DNA of 64,000 nt from Dermanyssus gallinae (Eukaryota > Arthropoda > Arachnida > Mesostigmata > Dermanyssidae). The stretch lies in contig QVRM01003923.1 of NCBI GenBank assembly GCA_003439945.1, positions 62,001-126,000 on the forward strand, written 5' to 3'. Numbering within the stretch: position 1 is the stretch's first letter; every line of letters begins with the position of its first letter. The notes beneath the pieces were generated by a model. That model was not told the origin of the DNA, did not search any database, and saw nothing but the letters and a program-made list of their open reading frames with translations. Shown piece by piece: positions 21,961-34,690 of this stretch. Both the position numbers and the translations under genes were made by a program.

Positions 21961-22030
21961 CGTACTGAACAAAATACATGCCTCGCATTGGCGATCCTTC
22001 AAACCCTATCCATAAAGAGCAATTCTTGAC

Positions 22031-23479
22031 TGGCCGGTGTCCAAAACTTTTTGAGATTCAAGCATGGTTTCTCGATTGCAATATGTACCTCTTATTTGTG
22101 CTCCCGAGTGAGCGGCACTTTCTTTCGAGTTGTAAGGTATTACACACCTGACACTGTCTTAGCAATATATAAAAAGAAAAAGTTAGTTGCCGCTACAGGA
22201 AAGGAGTTTTCTCCAAATGAATAACAAAATGTATCTGGTATAGAATGGTTGAAACATTTAAGTGAAGTAGAACCCGGAGCCTCTCATTACCCCTTAGTTG
22301 TTGCTCGTAGTTATGGATGCAGATCAAGCCGGCGGCTGTTGTGTAAAGATATAGTATGATCGCAAACGACACGTAATGATGAATAGTCTCGTCGAACACT
22401 GTTATGAGGTTGATATCTGCGTAGATCTTGCTGCAGGCCAAAATCTGGTTGAGCCGCATCGTGGGTGGTTCTGTCAAAAACGAGCCTCTTTGGAAGGGTG
22501 TTACCTTCTTACAAACAGCCCGTGGCAGACAATGCGGCTCAAGGGAACTACACTTCCAAACGTTTCCAGCAGTGCATCTTTCGTGCTCACTTGCACATGT
22601 ACGCCCTCTGCTCTCGTTTAGCTGACGGCCTGCCTTACTTCCGCGACCACATCGACGCGGCTAAACATGGCCCACAACGAGAAAATCTTCGTAATCCCTT
22701 TAAGCACACTTTAGTCTAGTTACGCTGCCAATGCGCACTATTCTTTCATTGAGTGTTTTATCTGTTAAAGAAACTGGAAAATCCATTTATCTAAACTCTA
22801 TAAATCCTCTCATTATAAGGATTTAGGCATCGTTTCAATAAAAATTTAAATCGGACGCATACCGTTACAACGACATCTTTTTTTATTCTGCATGTCCATG
22901 ATTCCCCACTTCTCACCGTTGCTGACATTCAACGACTGGTAGCCTCTAGAACCTTAAAACATTTATGCGACGTTGATGTTATTGCCAAGATCATCAACAA
23001 GATGACTGCCTGCAGAATCTTATTGTAGGATATTGTACTCAATAATGCGGTGACTTCGATCAGCCAACATAAACTGCGAGACGAAACATTGTGAATAGCA
23101 TGCATCATACTAGTTCAGTACACGTTTTTATAATACTAGGTGATGATATTTTTCCACTTGGAGCGGTCGAATTTAACCACAGTCAGAACTTTTCAATCAG
23201 ATCGCGTAAATCTGGGGTCATTGAAGCGAGATAGCAGTTTTATGGAGTTTCCCCAATTTGCGCATAGTGGCGGCACTCTACGCGAATAACACAACTGGGT
23301 ATGGCCGATTTGGGGCGAACCAGGTCGTGCCGTCAATACTACTAGAAGAGACACGCTTTGCCTCTGTCGTCGGAAGCCCGAAAATACAGGTGAGATTATG
23401 GTAAAACCGTGTCGTCGAATAAATCATGTGGCTTCTCAGACTGAAATTGCATTAGGATCATTTTACTGAAGTTAGTGGT
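22031..23479. other. Spacer between the duplicated units; unrecognised ORF at 22465-22719
   Basis: No gene is recognised. The open frame at 22465-22719 (84 residues, ending in a TAG) is less A/T-rich than its surroundings, but I recognise no motif and see no splice-site support. The rest is A/T-rich without features. Confidence 0.4.
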
Positions 23480-23862
23480 GCATTGCCGGAAAAGAGGAGT
23501 CGCTGCACTCTTTTCGTAACTTACACGGAATGTGAGCTATACATATAGAGTTGGCATGGGCACAAACATTGTATGTAAGTAATTGCTGTTGATTTAGTAA
23601 ATACTAGTAAGTAGGACGTCGAGAGCAAGGGTGGAATAGGAGAGCAGACTAAATAATTTACGTTGATAGGAAGACGTTGAGTGAACAAGCGAGAACAACC
23701 TTGTTGAAACAGCATGGTCAAGCGTGAATAAGTCTAACATATTGAGTAATATATTAGACCCCAACACTGCTGAAAGGCGTAATCTAATAATAACGGCGAA
23801 CGATGACCACACGCACAGGCTAATCGCACCCGTTTACCTAAATGCGACTAATTTCCACGATT

Positions 23863-24985
23863 ATGTTAGCACTTTGGAGTGGACAATTGTCTCCGTGTGA
23901 ACGTGTGATTACGGGTTCTCTAAACCAGGGTTAGCCCAGTTCAGCAATGTGCCCCGATCAGACGCTGCATTTCCTCGTTGGATGTCAAGCGACAGCCTCT
24001 GACGCAAGAATGCGGATGCTCTCGAGTCTCCTGTCGAAAGATTGAGGCTTGTGCCTACGCGTTGAATCAGTTTGAGCGTAAGGGGGCCTGCAGTTCCCAT
24101 AGTTTCGAACGCCAACGGGCAAAATTCGTGTGGATAATCCACACTGGAATATTTCCTGCATATTGTTAGCCTCAGCTAACCTGGAAGCATGACCTGCTCG
24201 GTCCGCACCTGCACCGACCACCGAAGGGGCTAATGAGTCGGTTACAGTTGCGTCCCAAACAAGCATGCGGCCACGCTCAAAGGGCGTCAAAGTCAGGCCG
24301 TCAGGTCTTTTCCCGTCATCCCTCGATAGACCCGGGGGCTCTAAAACACATGGGAAGCCGGCAGATCGAAGTACGCGACTAAAGGTGTCATTTAGAGCAG
24401 AGTGACGTGCTCGTCGGCCTGCACTTAACGCGCATGACAGGCCATGATGGGCCAACGCGTCTACAAAATCACCACAACGACATCGGTGGGGCACGACTAG
24501 GTCAACACCAAGCCGCAGCCCTGCGCTTATGCGCGTGGTCTCGTCGTCCAACAGAGTCCCAATTCGAGGACATGGTAAGGCGTGTAGTCAAGCCCCAGCC
24601 CCTTGACTACTAACAGCTCGAAGCCTGGCTTTATCGGCAACAGACGGTGCTCTATTAATCAAGTTTGCTAGTCGCTTTTCTTGTAGGGGGTTGTCCAATT
24701 GCCCTGGTTAGCCCTATCGTCAGGAGGTGATTTAAATAACAACGACAATTCGTCGGTCAGTCTTTGAAGTTCCCCGTTATAGGCGTCCCACCCATCACTG
24801 TCCAATAATGCTTTAACCCTGTCCGCGGCCTGGGTCAATGACGACACGATTGCAGGTCCTGCCGTCATGACCGCGTCCGGCACACCTAGGCCGCCTAAAG
24901 AAACCGGGAGCATTACCTGTTCCCTTGCCGCAGCGGTCAGCTTAAGATTTAGTATGATCTCTAAAATGACTAAGCAATGTCTAAG
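23863..24985 (-). mobile_element. 5'-truncated LINE C-terminal part with 13-bp target-site duplication
   Basis: AATTTCCACGATT stands at 23850-23862 and 24986-24998, bounding a minus-strand insertion. Reading leftward it encodes LPVSLGGLGVPDAV (about 24900). After a frame break comes TTRISAGLRLG, a Cys/His cluster (CRCG, HHGLSC), ARHSALNDTFSRVLRSAG, RPDGLTLTPF, MLVWDATVTDSLAPS, and finally AFLRQRLSLDIQRGNAA with a stop at about 23909. The CxC..HxxxxC finger followed by a PD...D pair resembles the order in LINEs with restriction-like endonucleases; I recall this block from LINEs annotated as tick transposon. The inactive remnant lies in copy 2 only, and copy 1 retains the empty site near 15965. 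Confidence 0.82.
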
Positions 24986-25225
24986 AATTTCCACGATTGC
25001 AATAAAGTATCATGATTAGTCTTAAGCGTACCACTCAAAAACGTTGATAAAGAAAATCGTATGATTTCATCAAAACCTGTGAAATTAAATCGGCGCCTGC
25101 AGGAACTGCGCTGCTGGATGGATTGCTGCTTAGATGAGCCGTAAGGGGGTAGATCTAAAAACATCTGGCAAGATCGGGTCACTGTTGCAGCAGGTTTTAA
25201 TGCCTCAGTGTTTTTACTTCGAGTC

Positions 25226-25390
25226 CATTAAGTCGAGCCCGATGGCGTGGTTCGTTTGCGTGCGGCTCGCGACCGGAGGAGACACATAGGTTCACGGGTT
25301 CGATTCCCACCCTTGTACATTTGTATTTATGGGGTCTGTTTTACGAAGCAATGCAAAGGCAAATTCGTGGACGTTTAATATTGGCTGAGA
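25226..25390 (+). mobile_element. tRNA-derived SINE candidate
   Basis: A polymerase III A-box-like TGGCGTGGTTCG at 25243 and a perfect B box GGGTTCGATTCCC at 25296-25308 are spaced as in a tRNA, with a CGGCTCGCGACCGGAGG core between them. The stretch interrupts blocks that are contiguous in duplication copy 1 (around 16230), so it is an insertion. It does not fold cleanly as a tRNA, since the acceptor ends do not pair. The 3' limit is approximate. Confidence 0.6.
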
Positions 25391-25499
25391 GTCAGCCCGA
25401 AGTTTTCTCTCTCTAAAAGTGCGGAAAATATCTTGGGATCTAGTACGGGCCTGGAATGCAGTTATTTAACTAGAGGTAAAGCAAGAGCTAATGTCAGGG

Positions 25500-26950
25500 T
25501 CAAAGTACGAAGACCTTCGCGGAGACGCTAAGAGAGGACAGAACCTAGCTATGCCAGAAGAAAGCGAGCAATGGTGGTAGTACGAGAAATCATCAAATGC
25601 AAAGTCGGCCACCTGCTATCCGTTACGCCTTCTCTGACTCTCAGGCAGGTTCGGTGTACTATGGGCGCGCTGAAAAGAGCGCGTCAGAGAGCAATGAAAG
25701 ATATCGCTCTGTTTCGGAAGACGAGGAGATTCGTTCTTCTCTATTCTACTAGATGTGTGACTACAGAAGGCGTTCAACACAGAGTTCAAACACGTATTGC
25801 CATATCTGCGTAGGATTTTGTTGTCATAGCTCAGCAAGAAGGATTTTGAGACGGGCACGGGATGCCCAGCGTCACCGGCTAGAGCCCCACAGGACCCCAG
25901 GTGACTGTCCAGTAGTAGAAAGTTTTTTAAGTCATAATAGTTCTAGACAGGTTTATAATCTGGATGAAGGCGCACAAGAAGACCAAAGCACTCTGGCACT
26001 GGCTTATTTACGAAGACGAAGCTCCATTGCCGTCGGTAGCCACCCGGTTGAGGCCAAGCAAGGCGCGAAATACCTTGGCGTAATTCTGGATACGGGCCAC
26101 GCGGAATCAGCTTACCAGCTCAAAGGTCCAACAGGTATCTCAAAATCTTGGTAGACTAATGTTCAAAGAGAGGGAGCGCCAGAAGCCATGAGATGGCTTC
26201 TGGGAAGAGTAGCACAACCTAATGCACTATATGCGTCCCCAGTCTGGGCTGATATCGCTCCGGACAGCCAAATAGCGGCACAAACTCCGCTCGATCCAGT
26301 GCATAGTGGCTAAAAGGATGAGTCTGGCGTACAGTACCAACTTGACGGAGACCGTTCTAGTCCCTGCTAGAATTCCACCCGGCGTCTGCTGGCGAGCAAA
26401 AAGGGAACACAGAACCTAGTTGAATCACTTGATTATGGGGATATCCGGTATACAACTATGGTCACGTGGCAGAATAATTAGAAGCACGGGAAGAAAATAG
26501 CAGGGGGAATGCACCAAGAAGTCCGTCCCATGCCTCCGAACCTGGTACGGCTAAAGCCACGGGAAGATCTCGTATTAGGCCCTCCAGGTGCTCACTGGTC
26601 ATGAGCAGTTCCAATCATACATTTTAAGGATTCAGAAGGCACAGTGGATGTGTGAGCCATCTGTCGGTGGAAAAGTTTAACAATGTGGAGTACATCATCT
26701 ACCGCGGGACGGCCCTGGAATGAGCCAGGGCCGCCGCTATGTCAGCGGTGCGCGGCCTCCACTTCATTCTTCATCGAGGCACACGATGGCCTCGAAAGCG
26801 GTGTCGAAGAAATGCCACGCAATTCCGAGCCTGGAAGGGGGAGGAAGAAAACAAGTTTAGTGAGTTTGTGAGCACAACACTAATTACTGATAGCTGCCAG
26901 GGATGCAGGTGTATCATGCGTGCCCGAGACCTCCCATTAAAAAAGAGATA
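25500..26950 (+). mobile_element. Decayed R1-like LINE fragment
   Basis: Plus-strand pieces include AKQGAKYLGVILDTG (about 26050), the RT thumb motif KYLGVxLD. Near 26280-26400 a frame reads QCIVAKRMSLAYSTNL and then ETVLVPARIPPGVCWRAKRE. This corresponds to the R1/jockey pattern of alanine-rich AYRTVS..A..VLAGIPP..L..ER. Further pieces reach about 26950. Stops and shifts are frequent. The block is absent from copy 1 of the duplication. Confidence 0.65.
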
Positions 26951-28683
26951 GACACTTGCCGCTAACGTCTTTTGTTAACACGGAATTATATTGGAGGAAA
27001 AGAGTCCTTCTTCTAGAGAGGGATGTGAGTCGTGGTGATAAAAAGAGCTGTTTGCCTTATTCTCACTTTAAATTTAGATATATAACGAGGAATTGTTTTC
27101 TTGATCAGTATGACTTCACCCGCGTCCCCTATAGTTGCAAATAGCCTCGAAGTAGGTACGAAGGCTCTGTATGAATTGGCGTCCCGCTCAGGTCGCAGTC
27201 ATTCAGGTTCCTCGAGTTTTAGTCCCTAGATTAACCAGCTGTTATTTTTAGAAAAAAAGTGATGTCGGAATTGTGAGGTGAGACGAACCGGCCACAAATG
27301 AGTTAGCGAGCGCTCCGTGCGTGACGTATTTTGGAAACTCTCAAACACATGGTAATAATTTTCTTTATGTTCATAGAGTTCTACACCAGTTGTATGCGCA
27401 TATTCTTTGCAGCTTTAATAACTTTATGAAGCAAAAGAGAGAGAAACGTCTAGAAAGTGGTGGTTGTCTCCAACATATTTGAATGCACTGCCACAGCATC
27501 CGGGAACCTCTTGAAGAAGTTAACGACAATGGGTCGATTGGCTTTTGGTATGCCCGTAATCGCAATAACATCGTTAACGACTTTATGGAAAATTAACTTG
27601 GCTGATCTTTCATTTGGGCAAGACAAGCCACTTGCTAAAATAAAGTATTTGCAAACAAGCATTTGCAACAATTAAATGCTATCTAAAGATACCAAAATAC
27701 TGCTTTGACAGCAGCCTAGGACGTCGGATGTGGTGGCGGACAGGTGTTCTTTAGATTAGGACACACCGATTCCGCTCCAACCTGATACAAGACACTCAAC
27801 ACGTGTGCGATACGGCGTATATTGAAAAGCGATGACACACGTCATCGATAGTGCAATGAGACATATTTTTCTGCAAAAGATCTTGTATCTCACTTCGGTT
27901 TGAAGGTCGACCGAGGTGGACAAAGCTTCTAAATATATGGATATATACGAGAGACTTCTTAAGTATAAGAGCTACCAAGAGGTATGCCGAACATAGCTCA
28001 CACGCAAAGTGAAATATTAATATCTATTCATTTTAGCAGCTCAATAACAGAACAACAGAGTACCAATTGTGTGATTTTTACTATCAGTACAAACAGAGTG
28101 CGTGCTTAGAAAAGGATACTTAACAGGGTCCGTGGGCTAGCTACGTATATCTACCGGTATTTGTATTTCATTCACGGAGATGGGTGCAAGTCATCCTTGC
28201 ATTTAAGCAAACCCCCCTAAAAGTCGTCCTGTGGTATCGATTCGATAATAATAATAATAATAAGAATAGCCTTTTCATGGTTGTCGACGCTTTCGCCGGC
28301 CGCGTTAGCTAGTGAATCAGCTAGATGGGTCAAAAGTTTTGATGACAGTGTCACAATGTCTTGTTTCACGAGACAGTTAAGCAGAACTACCTCAATGTGT
28401 GTTGCGTGTCTCAGCAGACTCAAGCATACACTTACAATTGATCCATTCTACCCTTTTAAATACTAAATCAAATGTAAATACTGGAGAAAAAAATGATCCA
28501 CCGCGTTCACCGGTAGTGACTCTGTCGTTGAGCCGCCTGGTTACTATTTGCGGCAGTTTACTTACACGACCATAAATGAGCCGGGATCATTGCCTACGGC
28601 AATGTATCCGTCCGTTGTAATCTTTTTATCCGCCCCGGAAGCCGGAATCAGATGATAAGTGTTTGAGCGTGCCTCACACAGTA

Positions 28684-28732
28684 GTCTACGTATATATATA
28701 TAAATACGGTCGACATTTTGACGCGACAATTG
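28684..28732 (+). promoter_or_regulatory. Candidate core promoter of protease gene 2
   Basis: GTCTACGTATATATATATAA followed by ATACGGTCGACATTTTGACG matches the gene 1 promoter in position and sequence, about 110 bases before the ATG. A TATA element is embedded in a short TA run. Confidence 0.5.
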
Positions 28733-28806
28733 ACGACGCGAGCCGGCCGTCTTATAGCGTAACAGCTAACCAACCATAAGACAGCGGTGCTGACGAGTAA
28801 GTCAAG

Positions 28807-29736
28807 ATGCTGATGATATTGGTCACCTTTGGCGTGGCGGCTTTGGCAGCCGGCGCTGCGTCTGCGAGCAGCTCGTCTTGCGGTCTGCGGCCTGCGGAGC
28901 ACCTCTTGGTCAGCAGAAGCAACACAGGCGCCAGCTCGAACTACATTCTCGGTGGCGACCAGGCGGCTGTCGGCGAGTTTCCGTGGCAGGTGTCGATACA
29001 GCAACTATTCAGCAATCCTTCCTTCTGGGTCCATTCGTGCGGTGGCGCCATCATCGACGAGGAGTGGATCTTCACAGCTGCACACTGTGTGAACAATCAC
29101 GCCTATGACCACGTTCCTAGACGTGTCGTATTTGGACTACACAACGTGACGGTCGTCGATGGTACGTGCGCTCATGATACCATCTATCTATCTATTTATT
29201 ATATTCTATTACTTAGATAACTTATATTCATCCAATGTCTTCACGCGTTTTTTTCCTATATATTATTACAGTGGTACTGGTTTCGAAGTCTCTGCTGCCT
29301 CCCTTGAAGCAGCGCTGAAAGATAAGCTTAGATTTGTGTATTGATCCGTGGCGCGGAGAGGAGTCATCACGCTGGCTTTGCAGAGAGTTTAACACTGCAA
29401 ATGAAAAATGAGTAGTTTGCCCTCAGATGTAATGTGTGTGTGCACCAATTGCAGTGAGCCTAACCGATCCGAGCAGCTGGGAAATCACTGAGCGTCTTCC
29501 ATACTTTTCATATTTGGCGTTTTTGGACTTTCATTAATTCCGGCCGCCTTAAACATTTTCAACTTAGAAGAAATTCACGTTGATAATGAAAGAGGTTCGA
29601 TAGTTTGGCCGACTTCTACAGGAGAGAGATCGATTGGCTGATTGGTGGTGAAGGTAGCTGCTCAGAGACAGAAGCAATAACTTTTCTTTTTTGCCGAGAA
29701 GAACAGCCAATGTTTTTTGCACATACAGCATTTTTG

Positions 29737-29823
<87 letters not shown>

Positions 29824-30251
29824 TTGTACTTAAGCATAGGTGTATTTTAAATGTTCTGTAGGTATATATATATATATATATATATACCTTTTTGTACTTA
29901 AGCATTGCTTTATTTTAAATGTTCTGTAGGTATGGTGAGTGCACAGGAGATTCCGACCCATGGCAACGTCTTCATCCATCCACTGTACTCACCGCTGCTG
30001 AATGACTTTGACTACGCGCTGATCAAACTGCCGCGTCCCCTGAACTTCACTAGCCCTCATGCGCATCTTTCTCCCATATGCATGCCAAATACTACTGATA
30101 TGGATGCCTTCACCGATATGGACTGCGTCGTCTCCGGCTGGGGAAGCACTAAACACAGCAGTAAGTGTGTTCTATTTTACCGCGTGTGTCTTATAGGATT
30201 CCATACTTGACTAAAAAAACTTCTCCGAAGCGAATTTCGTGTATATATATA

Positions 30252-30297
<46 letters not shown>

Positions 30298-30408
30298 AAG
30301 TGACATACCCCACAGAATATTTTCACTCGCATTGATACACTTTGTCAACCGTTTTGGAAATTTTACGATACAGGTTTGTAAAGTTTCTTCCGTATAAGCC
30401 CATATATA

Positions 30409-30457
<49 letters not shown>

Positions 30458-32997
30458 TTCACTCAGATTGAGTATAATATACAATTCAAAGATGTATCTT
30501 CATAGTACTCTCTTTATGCTGAGAGAGAAGTATTGCAACGATTTTTGGTCCAGCGCTGTGCATTCCACTGCATGGTCCTTGGCGCACCTCTGCAGACAGA
30601 ACCGGCAGGTGCACAACTCGTACTTCTCATGAAAGGCTGCGTTTGAACATACCAGGTAGTGATAACCATGCACTATGTACCTGGAGTATACGTGGCGACT
30701 GTCACATGCAGGACCAGACCAAAGGTGCACGGCATTGAAAACGTCCAAACCACCGACCTCCCGTCTGGCCAGTTCGACTTTAGCTTCCCATTCCGAAATA
30801 AAGCATTCGTATGGTACTGTACGCGGCATTTTCAGCCTAAGTCGGATTGTTTCAGTAGCCAGTGGACAGCCTGACATGAAATACACAAAGCGGCTCCTTG
30901 CTCGAATAGGCAAATAAAGCACTCGCTTCATATATAATGAGAAACACCTCTCAAGCTGGTTAAAATTCGCCAGTATGAGGTGATTTCACACTCTGTCAAA
31001 ACCATACATCAGCCCCGGAACAATCTTAAGCACGAAGAGCCTTACTGCTGAGAAAACGGACAGTCTACGGACATTGCCTAATTCTCCGTAAAGAGATAAT
31101 AATGAACCCGAAGGCCAAGATACTGAAAAGAGTTAACAAACTACAATGGTTGGCCGCAGCAACGTATAACGTCTCTGGCAGCCAATCGACCTCCACGTCT
31201 GAATTTCATGGCTTTGGTCCTGGTGTTTATCTCAAATCCCTTCGAGACAAGAAACGCCTCTATCATAGAGGTAACGCGCTTGATGGCACCTAGGTCGCGA
31301 TGAGCGACCACGATATCATCTGCATACATCACCACCACGGTTTTTAGGTAATCTTGTCGGACGTAACCGACGAGGTCAGCAAGGAGAAGTGTAAACGAGA
31401 CGCAGCTCAGCGGGTCTCCTTGCGGAGTTCCCACATTTTGCTTCTTCTCCAATACACCCTGCTCACCGTCAGCCAACAAGGTGTACTCCTCAAAGAAACT
31501 TGCTATTACACTCAGGAGAGCGCCACCCACTCCTAAAGCCGAATTGTTCCGGTGGAAGTGCCTCTTCAGCGACGTGCTCAATCCGCCGAATAACCAACTT
31601 ACACAAAATCTTCTTCAATGTGCGTTCTGACGCCACTCCACGGTAGAGATTTGGCTCCTGTTTGTCATCACCATGTCTACCCTTGAACAGAAGAAAAAGC
31701 CTGACGACACGCCAGACTTTAGGCAACCGCCCCGTCTCTATAATTTCATTAAAGAAATCACAAAGAGTTTCTACCAAGAGAAGGAGTGACTGGATCCAAT
31801 GCTCATAGCAGACCTGATCAGGCCCTGAGCTATTTCTCTTCGGGAGTGACCGTAGGACCTGGCACACCTCCTCCACCACGAAAGGCAGATTCATGTTGTG
31901 CTGCTTCAATGTAAGCGGATGCTGTACGATTGGAGATACGGCCGCAACGTCACGATTGAATAAAAGATTAGTAAGGTGGCTTTTTACCTGTCCATCACTA
32001 AGGGGATTCACCGCCCTTCGAGGTCGCACGATGTAAGCTGAGGCCTCTCGTTCTGCTCTTTTGAGCAGCCGTCGTTCCCCCCGCTTCGTGTGTTCCCGTT
32101 TATGATCACAACAGAGTCTTATATAGGCCTTTCTACGCTCAAGGTAGTCCCGCCTGACTTGCAGTGATGGTGGTGTTCTGGCTCTTGCTTTGCGCAGGAG
32201 TTCGAGCACTTCACCGTGGGCGAGGTAGCAGGCTCGAAAACGTGATCTCTTCTGCCATAACCTTTTCCACTTCACTGCACTTCTCATCGTCCTCTCCAGC
32301 CCATATATATATATATATATCAAATTGCAACACACTACACATTCACGTGAATGCATTCTACTGCTTTTGATGATAGCACAACACTACTAATGTAGCTCCT
32401 GAGGCCGTAACTCAGTGGCGTGGCCTAACACTAACTTTGCAGGGTGCAGGGCGAAAAACTGCGCTGGTTTGGTGTTTCGAGTAGGCAAAGTTTTCGTCTT
32501 TCTTGTGTCGTCGTGCGCAAAGTTCTTTCCTGTGTCACCCTCACCGCCGGAAGTGGTGATTTGGGACATAAATTGGCACCCGCTCCTGCGTTTAGATCTC
32601 CACTTTAAGCCTTGCACCCATTTCCCAATCCTTGCATTTCATGCGCTCAAGCGGACCGTTGTATAAGATGAGTTTGAATCCTAATGGCCAAAATGTGAGA
32701 GAAAGGTAGGGGTCTCGACAACGTTACACTTCGCACTGCCAGGTAACAGTTTGCCAAAGCCGTCTTAACCCCAGAGAGGCATTCCTGAAACGGACGTTGC
32801 GACTCACGACCACACTATACGTGCGGCAAACGCATTCGGTTTAGATCTGTTTTAAATACAATTTTTGGAGCCTGTAGTACATCAAATAAAACTCTTCACA
32901 CAAACAGAGTCCCGCAACAAGCAGTCTCCAATGCAGATCGGTTGACGAGTCTATGTACAATGAACAAAAAATTTTGACCCTCCCAATGTTGCAATGA

Positions 32998-33029
<32 letters not shown>

Positions 33030-33708
33030 CTCATCCCCTCTATATAATACTATAGAGGAATCGAAAAGTTTAGTCTATCATTTGCAGAACTGTTGATCTG
33101 TTGTGTTGATGATGAATGGCGCATATAAGAACAACAATTCGAAAAATGTTGATAATTCCTCCAAATCTTGAAATTTAAAGTACTAGAACTTGCCAGTTCA
33201 CCGTCTCGTATATACAAAAACGTTTTCTTTTTTTTTAGTTCTGGTTATTTTACTTTTAGGTTTTTTCCTCAAACATATATTAACCAATCATTGTTAAATC
33301 CTCATCCGTGTGCTCCAACTCAATTGTAAGCTAATTCTTCTGATGTTTCTTCGTCTTCTCTTTTCAGACAGTCGAAAGTACGCACCGCAAGTTCTTCAGA
33401 AGCTTCCCGTCCGCGTGACTAAGCAAAAAGACTGCCCTTGGGGCTATCTGCATAAGAACATTTTTGGCGTAGCAGTACTGACCAGTCGGCACATTTGTGC
33501 CGCAACCACTCGCGGAGAAGGTAGTGGCATCTGCTTTGGAGACTCTGGCGGTCCTCTTCAGTGCCGGCAAGGGCCAACCGGCCGTTGGATTCTCGCGGGC
33601 GTTGCCAGCTTCGTTCGCTACTGCGGTTCAGCCCTCTGGCCATCGGTTTACGCCCGTATCGGCACCGTTCTCGACTGGGTGGAGCATATCAAAGCGTCAG
33701 CCCGCTAA
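28807..33708 (+). CDS. Secreted S1 serine protease, paralogue 2, three exons
   Basis: Exons are 28807-29161, 29930-30160 and 33368-33708; exons 1 and 2 have exactly the lengths and phases of paralogue 1. The product has 308 residues. The signal peptide, SCGLRP propeptide, ILGG domain start (after Asn-Tyr), His93, Asp146 and Ser255 are all conserved. S1 positions 189/216/226 are again Gly/Val/Ser. Differences cluster in the surface loop after exon 1 residue 65, at 138-144 (YSPLLND versus CLLRRLD), around the start of exon 3, and in a shorter C-terminus. Intron 2 is enlarged by an antisense LINE (30410-32297), yet the splice sites are intact, so the gene looks functional. The two genes are a recent tandem pair on the same strand, each with its own promoter. 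Confidence 0.92.
29743..29817. repeat. (TA)n microsatellite in intron 1 of protease 2
   Basis: Pure TA run; a second shorter run (29862-29886) and the word TACCTTTTTGTACTTAAGCAT follow each, showing a local tandem duplication just before exon 2. Confidence 0.95.
30410..32297 (-). mobile_element. 5'-truncated LINE inside intron 2 of protease 2
   Basis: AGCCCATATATAT occurs at 30397-30409 and 32298-32310 as target-site duplication. The minus strand runs from 32297: [35 protein letters not shown] (about 31810), [20 protein letters not shown] (about 31640), [20 protein letters not shown] (about 31410), [14 protein letters not shown] (about 31320) and a C-terminal [16 protein letters not shown] knuckle (about 30600). 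The 3' end is a perfect (CAA)n tail, seen on the plus strand as (TTG)n at 30411-30453. Frameshifts separate the pieces, so it is inactive. Paralogue 1 has the uninterrupted TA run at this point, so the insertion is younger than the gene duplication. Confidence 0.88.
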
Positions 33709-34138
33709 ACATAATACGCCATAGATCATACAAACGGGAACAAAAATGTCTTGCTGTTGTGATCTGGGATGTATGGGGAAAATATATGATCTGGGATTAG
33801 CCTAAGTCAGATCGCGTCGCAAGCAAATATTGGTCTGTATGCCTGGTTTACGACTGATACGGCTCAGCAGTCTTAACCAAATTGAAATACATGGAAATAA
33901 CGCGCCAGCTTCTCATTACGATAGCTTACCCGTTTTCCGTCTGAGGTTATCGTCACGATAAGGCTTGCGTCGTTGAGCCGTATAGCCGCTGATCGACGAG
34001 TTGCCAATGTGCAAACGTTTCGGCAATTACAGACATCGTCTCACGTTAAAGATTCGTTTATTCCTGTAAATCGGGCTAGATATTGTCTTAACTTGTATTG
34101 GTGCATGAATATACTGCATCCACCCACTTTCTCACGTA

Positions 34139-34144
34139 AATAAA
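34139..34144 (+). terminator. Poly(A) signal of protease gene 2
   Basis: AATAAA in GTAAATAAAGATGCAT, conserved with the signal behind gene 1, about 430 bases after the stop. Confidence 0.65.
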
Positions 34145-34474
34145 GATGCATTCAATTATATTCTGTTTGGTTGCGCTAACTGACTAATGCCATGCTCAGC
34201 CAACACATGGCCCGCAATACCCTACAAACGATTTTGGTAGTCGTAAAGAACCCGAGTCACAATGGCAGTTCCTCTACTTAACGATGATGTTAGGCTTAGA
34301 GCTAATTGTGTTAGATAATTAGCAAAACGTTTTAGTGTCGCAGCAGATTACGATTCGTAATCGTCGCATACTACAGTTATAAAGCCCATAGCTCATCATC
34401 AAAAGAAATACTCGTTAGCTGTTACGTATAGTGTGTATATATATGGTTTTAAACGAGTGTGTCAAAAAATATTG

Positions 34475-34507
<33 letters not shown>

Positions 34508-34509
<2 letters not shown>

Positions 34510-34690
34510 TTCGCAATAAGTTTGCGTTTCAAGGTGTCACATAAATCATAGTTTTAAACAATTTCAACACTTCCGCGGTGATAAAATGCAGAGACCACCG
34601 TCTTACAACTCGCTGCGTGGTATCTAATGTAACAATGTAGAAACAGCCAAATGCAGAAAGGTAAGTCAGCTTTCTGCAGCATGGCCAAAC
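34508..34690 (+). repeat. Dispersed repeat of unknown class, copy B
   Basis: GTTTGCGTTTCAAGGTGTCA and CAATTTCAACACTTCCGCGG correspond to 21740-21830. It begins right after a (TA)n run (34480-34506). See copies at 21735-21960 and 54280-54430. Confidence 0.65.

Larger units (their letters stand above)
15550..22030. repeat. Segmental duplication, copy 1
   Basis: Blocks here recur in the same order in 23480-34760: TTTCGTAACTTACACGG (15585 and 23513), CCGTAAGGGGGTAGATCTAA (16112 and 25139), AGTACGGGCCTGGAAT (16302 and 25442), GGGTCGATTG and the following 80 bases (16491 and 27531), 16920-17060 and 27700-27850, the protease promoter and gene, and the downstream flank (21230-21960 and 33955-34690). 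Copy 1 is the shorter one because it lacks the insertions of copy 2. I recognise no gene other than the protease. Confidence 0.8.

Noticed and set aside
25232..25310. A functional tRNA gene
   Set aside because: The B box is good, but the acceptor and T-arm partners do not pair and the spacing holds extra bases; a SINE is more likely.
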